In this document: in pieces, positions 62,401 to 64,000 of the stretch
Numbering within the stretch: position 1 is the stretch's first letter
Layout of the letters: each line of letters begins with the position of its first letter
Assembly (NCBI GenBank): GCA_028671895.1
Contig: CM053796.1
Span: 39,926,860-39,990,859, forward strand
DNA: 64,000 nucleotides
Direction: 5' to 3'
Source of the DNA: Oenanthe sinensis
Lineage: Eukaryota > Streptophyta > Magnoliopsida > Apiales > Apiaceae
Translations under genes and position numbers: made by a program
The notes under the pieces: model-generated
Databases searched by the model: none
What the model was told of the DNA's origin: nothing
The model's input: only the letters and a program-made list of their open reading frames with translations

Positions 62401-63794
62401 ATCTAAGAGCTCTTCATACAACTTCAATCCATCAACTGCATTAACCTATAGTAAAACTGTTACATTTTAGAGGTATAAAAATTATATAAAATAGTAGATT
62501 GGAAAAATATAGAATATGTCTGAGGAATTTCTTAAAGCAAATGCTATTTAAATTTATTACCGACTTTCCATCTACAGTCTCAGTACCAACAAAGGTTTTT
62601 GCAATGATTGAAATATCCTTCATCCCTTGGGAAGATGGTGAGGTAGAGGAAGCTTCCTCCGGCTTCACCTCATAAGACCCTAAAACATAAATGAGATAAA
62701 CTTAAGACCATATTTAATAGTAAAAGGGATATCTCTACAGAAAGAGCAGGACGAAAATATATTACTGGATTTGCATCAACAGCAAAAACTTCTTCCTCTT
62801 TTGATTCTAGGCAGAGTACAAAACATGTGTTACTTACAATCTCTAATTCAAAGCTAAATGCCTGGGAGTATGACAAAGCATACAATAAAATTTATCAATA
62901 CCGGAGTAACTGGATACGCTTCAAGGGGTATCTGGTGTATTATTTTTGTACTTCTCTTTCATTCATTATGTCATTGATGATAATAATACTGTACTCTCAT
63001 AAAGATACTTAATAATAGGAGTATCTTCTATCCACTTTTGTTATGCAGATGTAACCCTTACAGTCTATACTGGTGATCCTTGACAAATGCACCTCTTGTA
63101 TAAAAGTTTTCATGCATAATACCTAGCTAGGAATTATACTATTTGATCGATGAAAAATCACGAAAACAAAAAATTATGGATAATAACTCTCTTGTAAGCA
63201 CAATAAATTAAGATTATTAACCCATTACCAATAATGTATGAATGCCGCTGCCATCTTACGCACAAGCAACCTTATATTTCATACTATTGTAAGGTAAAGT
63301 GTAATGGACTAATGGTAAAGGCAGTTTCTATGCATGGCAGTATATACTGTAATTATATTCTAACATTTCAAGATTACGAAAGCTACTTCCTAAAAGCGTC
63401 ACTTAAAAAGGTGATAAGAGCTAGCTTTACTTCAATGTTTCCCATACCATTCACTATGTTAATTTTAGCCTTGTCATACAGGAATACTCATGGCTAATTA
63501 CTAAGTCATTCCATGATTCCATTAAAGCATTCCCCTAACCTCCTCTTTTCTTGGTTGTACTGAACATTTGAGGAGCAAATACTCAAGATCGCCTCCCTCC
63601 CCATAAAACCAAAGATAGGCCCCTGACTAAAGAGAAACAGAAGTGCAATGAAAGCATATAAGCAAAGAGAAAAGGCATACCTTTTGTTTCAGAAGCAATA
63701 CCATTATTTACCCCCTCTCTCTCAGCAGATAGCTTAACGCTAGAGTTTCCGGAACCCTGGCTACCATTATCCACTTGAGACCTAATGTTCAAAT
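59495..63794 (-). CDS. ALKBH9/10-like 2OG-Fe(II) oxygenase family protein, 3' part of gene
   Basis: Minus-strand exons: 63681-63794, 62561-62679, 62328-62445, 61031-61151, 60777-60889, 60545-60699 and 59495-60203. Earlier exons lie beyond the right edge. The blocks GLKLYEELLDNSEVANLVS, RRIEPIPSLMQDVIERL, IDFYNEGDHSQP, GRPVCVLFLTECDMTFGK and LVMQGRSTDFARHA identify the plant AlkB family containing ALKBH9/10; several members demethylate m6A in mRNA. The last exon encodes a proline-rich tail (PRHPPPRLPVPGTGVFLPP) as in the At1g14710-type 'hydroxyproline-rich' subgroup. Two donors appear to be GC: after 62328 (CAAG, then GCGAGT) and after 61031 (AAAG, then GCATGT). Joining 62328-62445 directly to 61031-61151 leaves the frame off by one at a T4 run (about 61140), so that junction is unresolved. 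Substrate and activity are inference. Confidence 0.85.
60516..60540. repeat. (GA)n microsatellite beside a splice donor of the ALKBH-like gene
   Basis: About 25 bases of GA, read as CT in the transcript, lie directly inside the intron whose donor is at 60544-60543. Confidence 0.9.
62083..62094. repeat. C12 homopolymer in an intron
   Basis: Twelve consecutive C within the intron 61152-62327 of the ALKBH-like gene. Confidence 0.9.
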
Positions 63795-64000
63795 CTGCTC
63801 CAACAACAAAAAATTGAAATTCAATACTAATATGCTTAAAACATCATTTTAGTAGCGTAAAACATTTGCCTTACACATTACAGCTAACACCTTCTAGAAC
63901 AATACATTACATCCAATACCATAAAAACTCTCCACTCCCCAGCACCATTGTTTCTAAATTCCTGCCGCTTTACTCAGTTTCAACCAAATTTTCACAATTT
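63795..64000 (-). other. intron of the ALKBH-like gene at the window edge
   Basis: No further exon recognised; the gene continues beyond the window. Confidence 0.5.

Overview
The window is nuclear DNA of a flowering plant, almost certainly a eudicot. It is AT-rich, its genes have many short GT-AG introns, and it carries land-plant families: an INDETERMINATE-DOMAIN zinc finger, a SAD2-type importin, a type I inositol polyphosphate 5-phosphatase, a small purple acid phosphatase, a UGT85-like glycosyltransferase relic and an ALKBH9/10-like oxygenase. The space between genes is filled with Ty1/copia elements, MITEs and decayed gene copies. I cannot name the species from the sequence.

Layout. 1-1134: end of an LTR carrying a degenerate TCGAGAAGTC array. 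1135-6145: no gene; Helitron-like AT-rich repeats, two Stowaway-type MITEs and a solo LTR with a target-site duplication. 6146-8299 (minus): three-exon IDD gene of the SGR5/IDD15 type, 427 aa. 8300-18400: no supported gene; microsatellites and several inverted-repeat elements. 18400-25950: UGT85-like relic, locally duplicated and split by a 5.3-kb copia element (19806-25146) with LTRs, PBS, PPT and TSD but broken gag-pol. 26516-28505: three decayed copies of a kelch-like gene fragment. 30061-38005 (minus): 22-exon importin-beta gene of the SAD2 type, 1,032 aa. 40162-45673: a Harbinger-like MITE split by a second, mostly non-coding copia derivative. 46250-49204: a LINE-type RNase H relic split by an LTR-like element that carries a hairpin-forming minisatellite. 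52523-55358 (plus): seven-exon inositol polyphosphate 5-phosphatase, 408 aa. 57876-59163 (plus): truncated purple acid phosphatase. 59495-63794 (minus): 3' part of an ALKBH9/10-like gene that continues past the right edge.

The genes do not form a pathway or operon; each is a separate plant locus. For the IDD, importin and 5-phosphatase genes I closed the exon structure by hand: splice sites, reading phase and conserved motifs agree from start to stop. The ALKBH-like gene is mostly consistent but has two probable GC splice donors and one unresolved frame problem. I found no tRNA, rRNA, CRISPR array or prokaryote-like system. The most unusual structures are the TCGAGAAGTC array, the hairpin minisatellite, and three nested insertions, each with visible target-site duplications.
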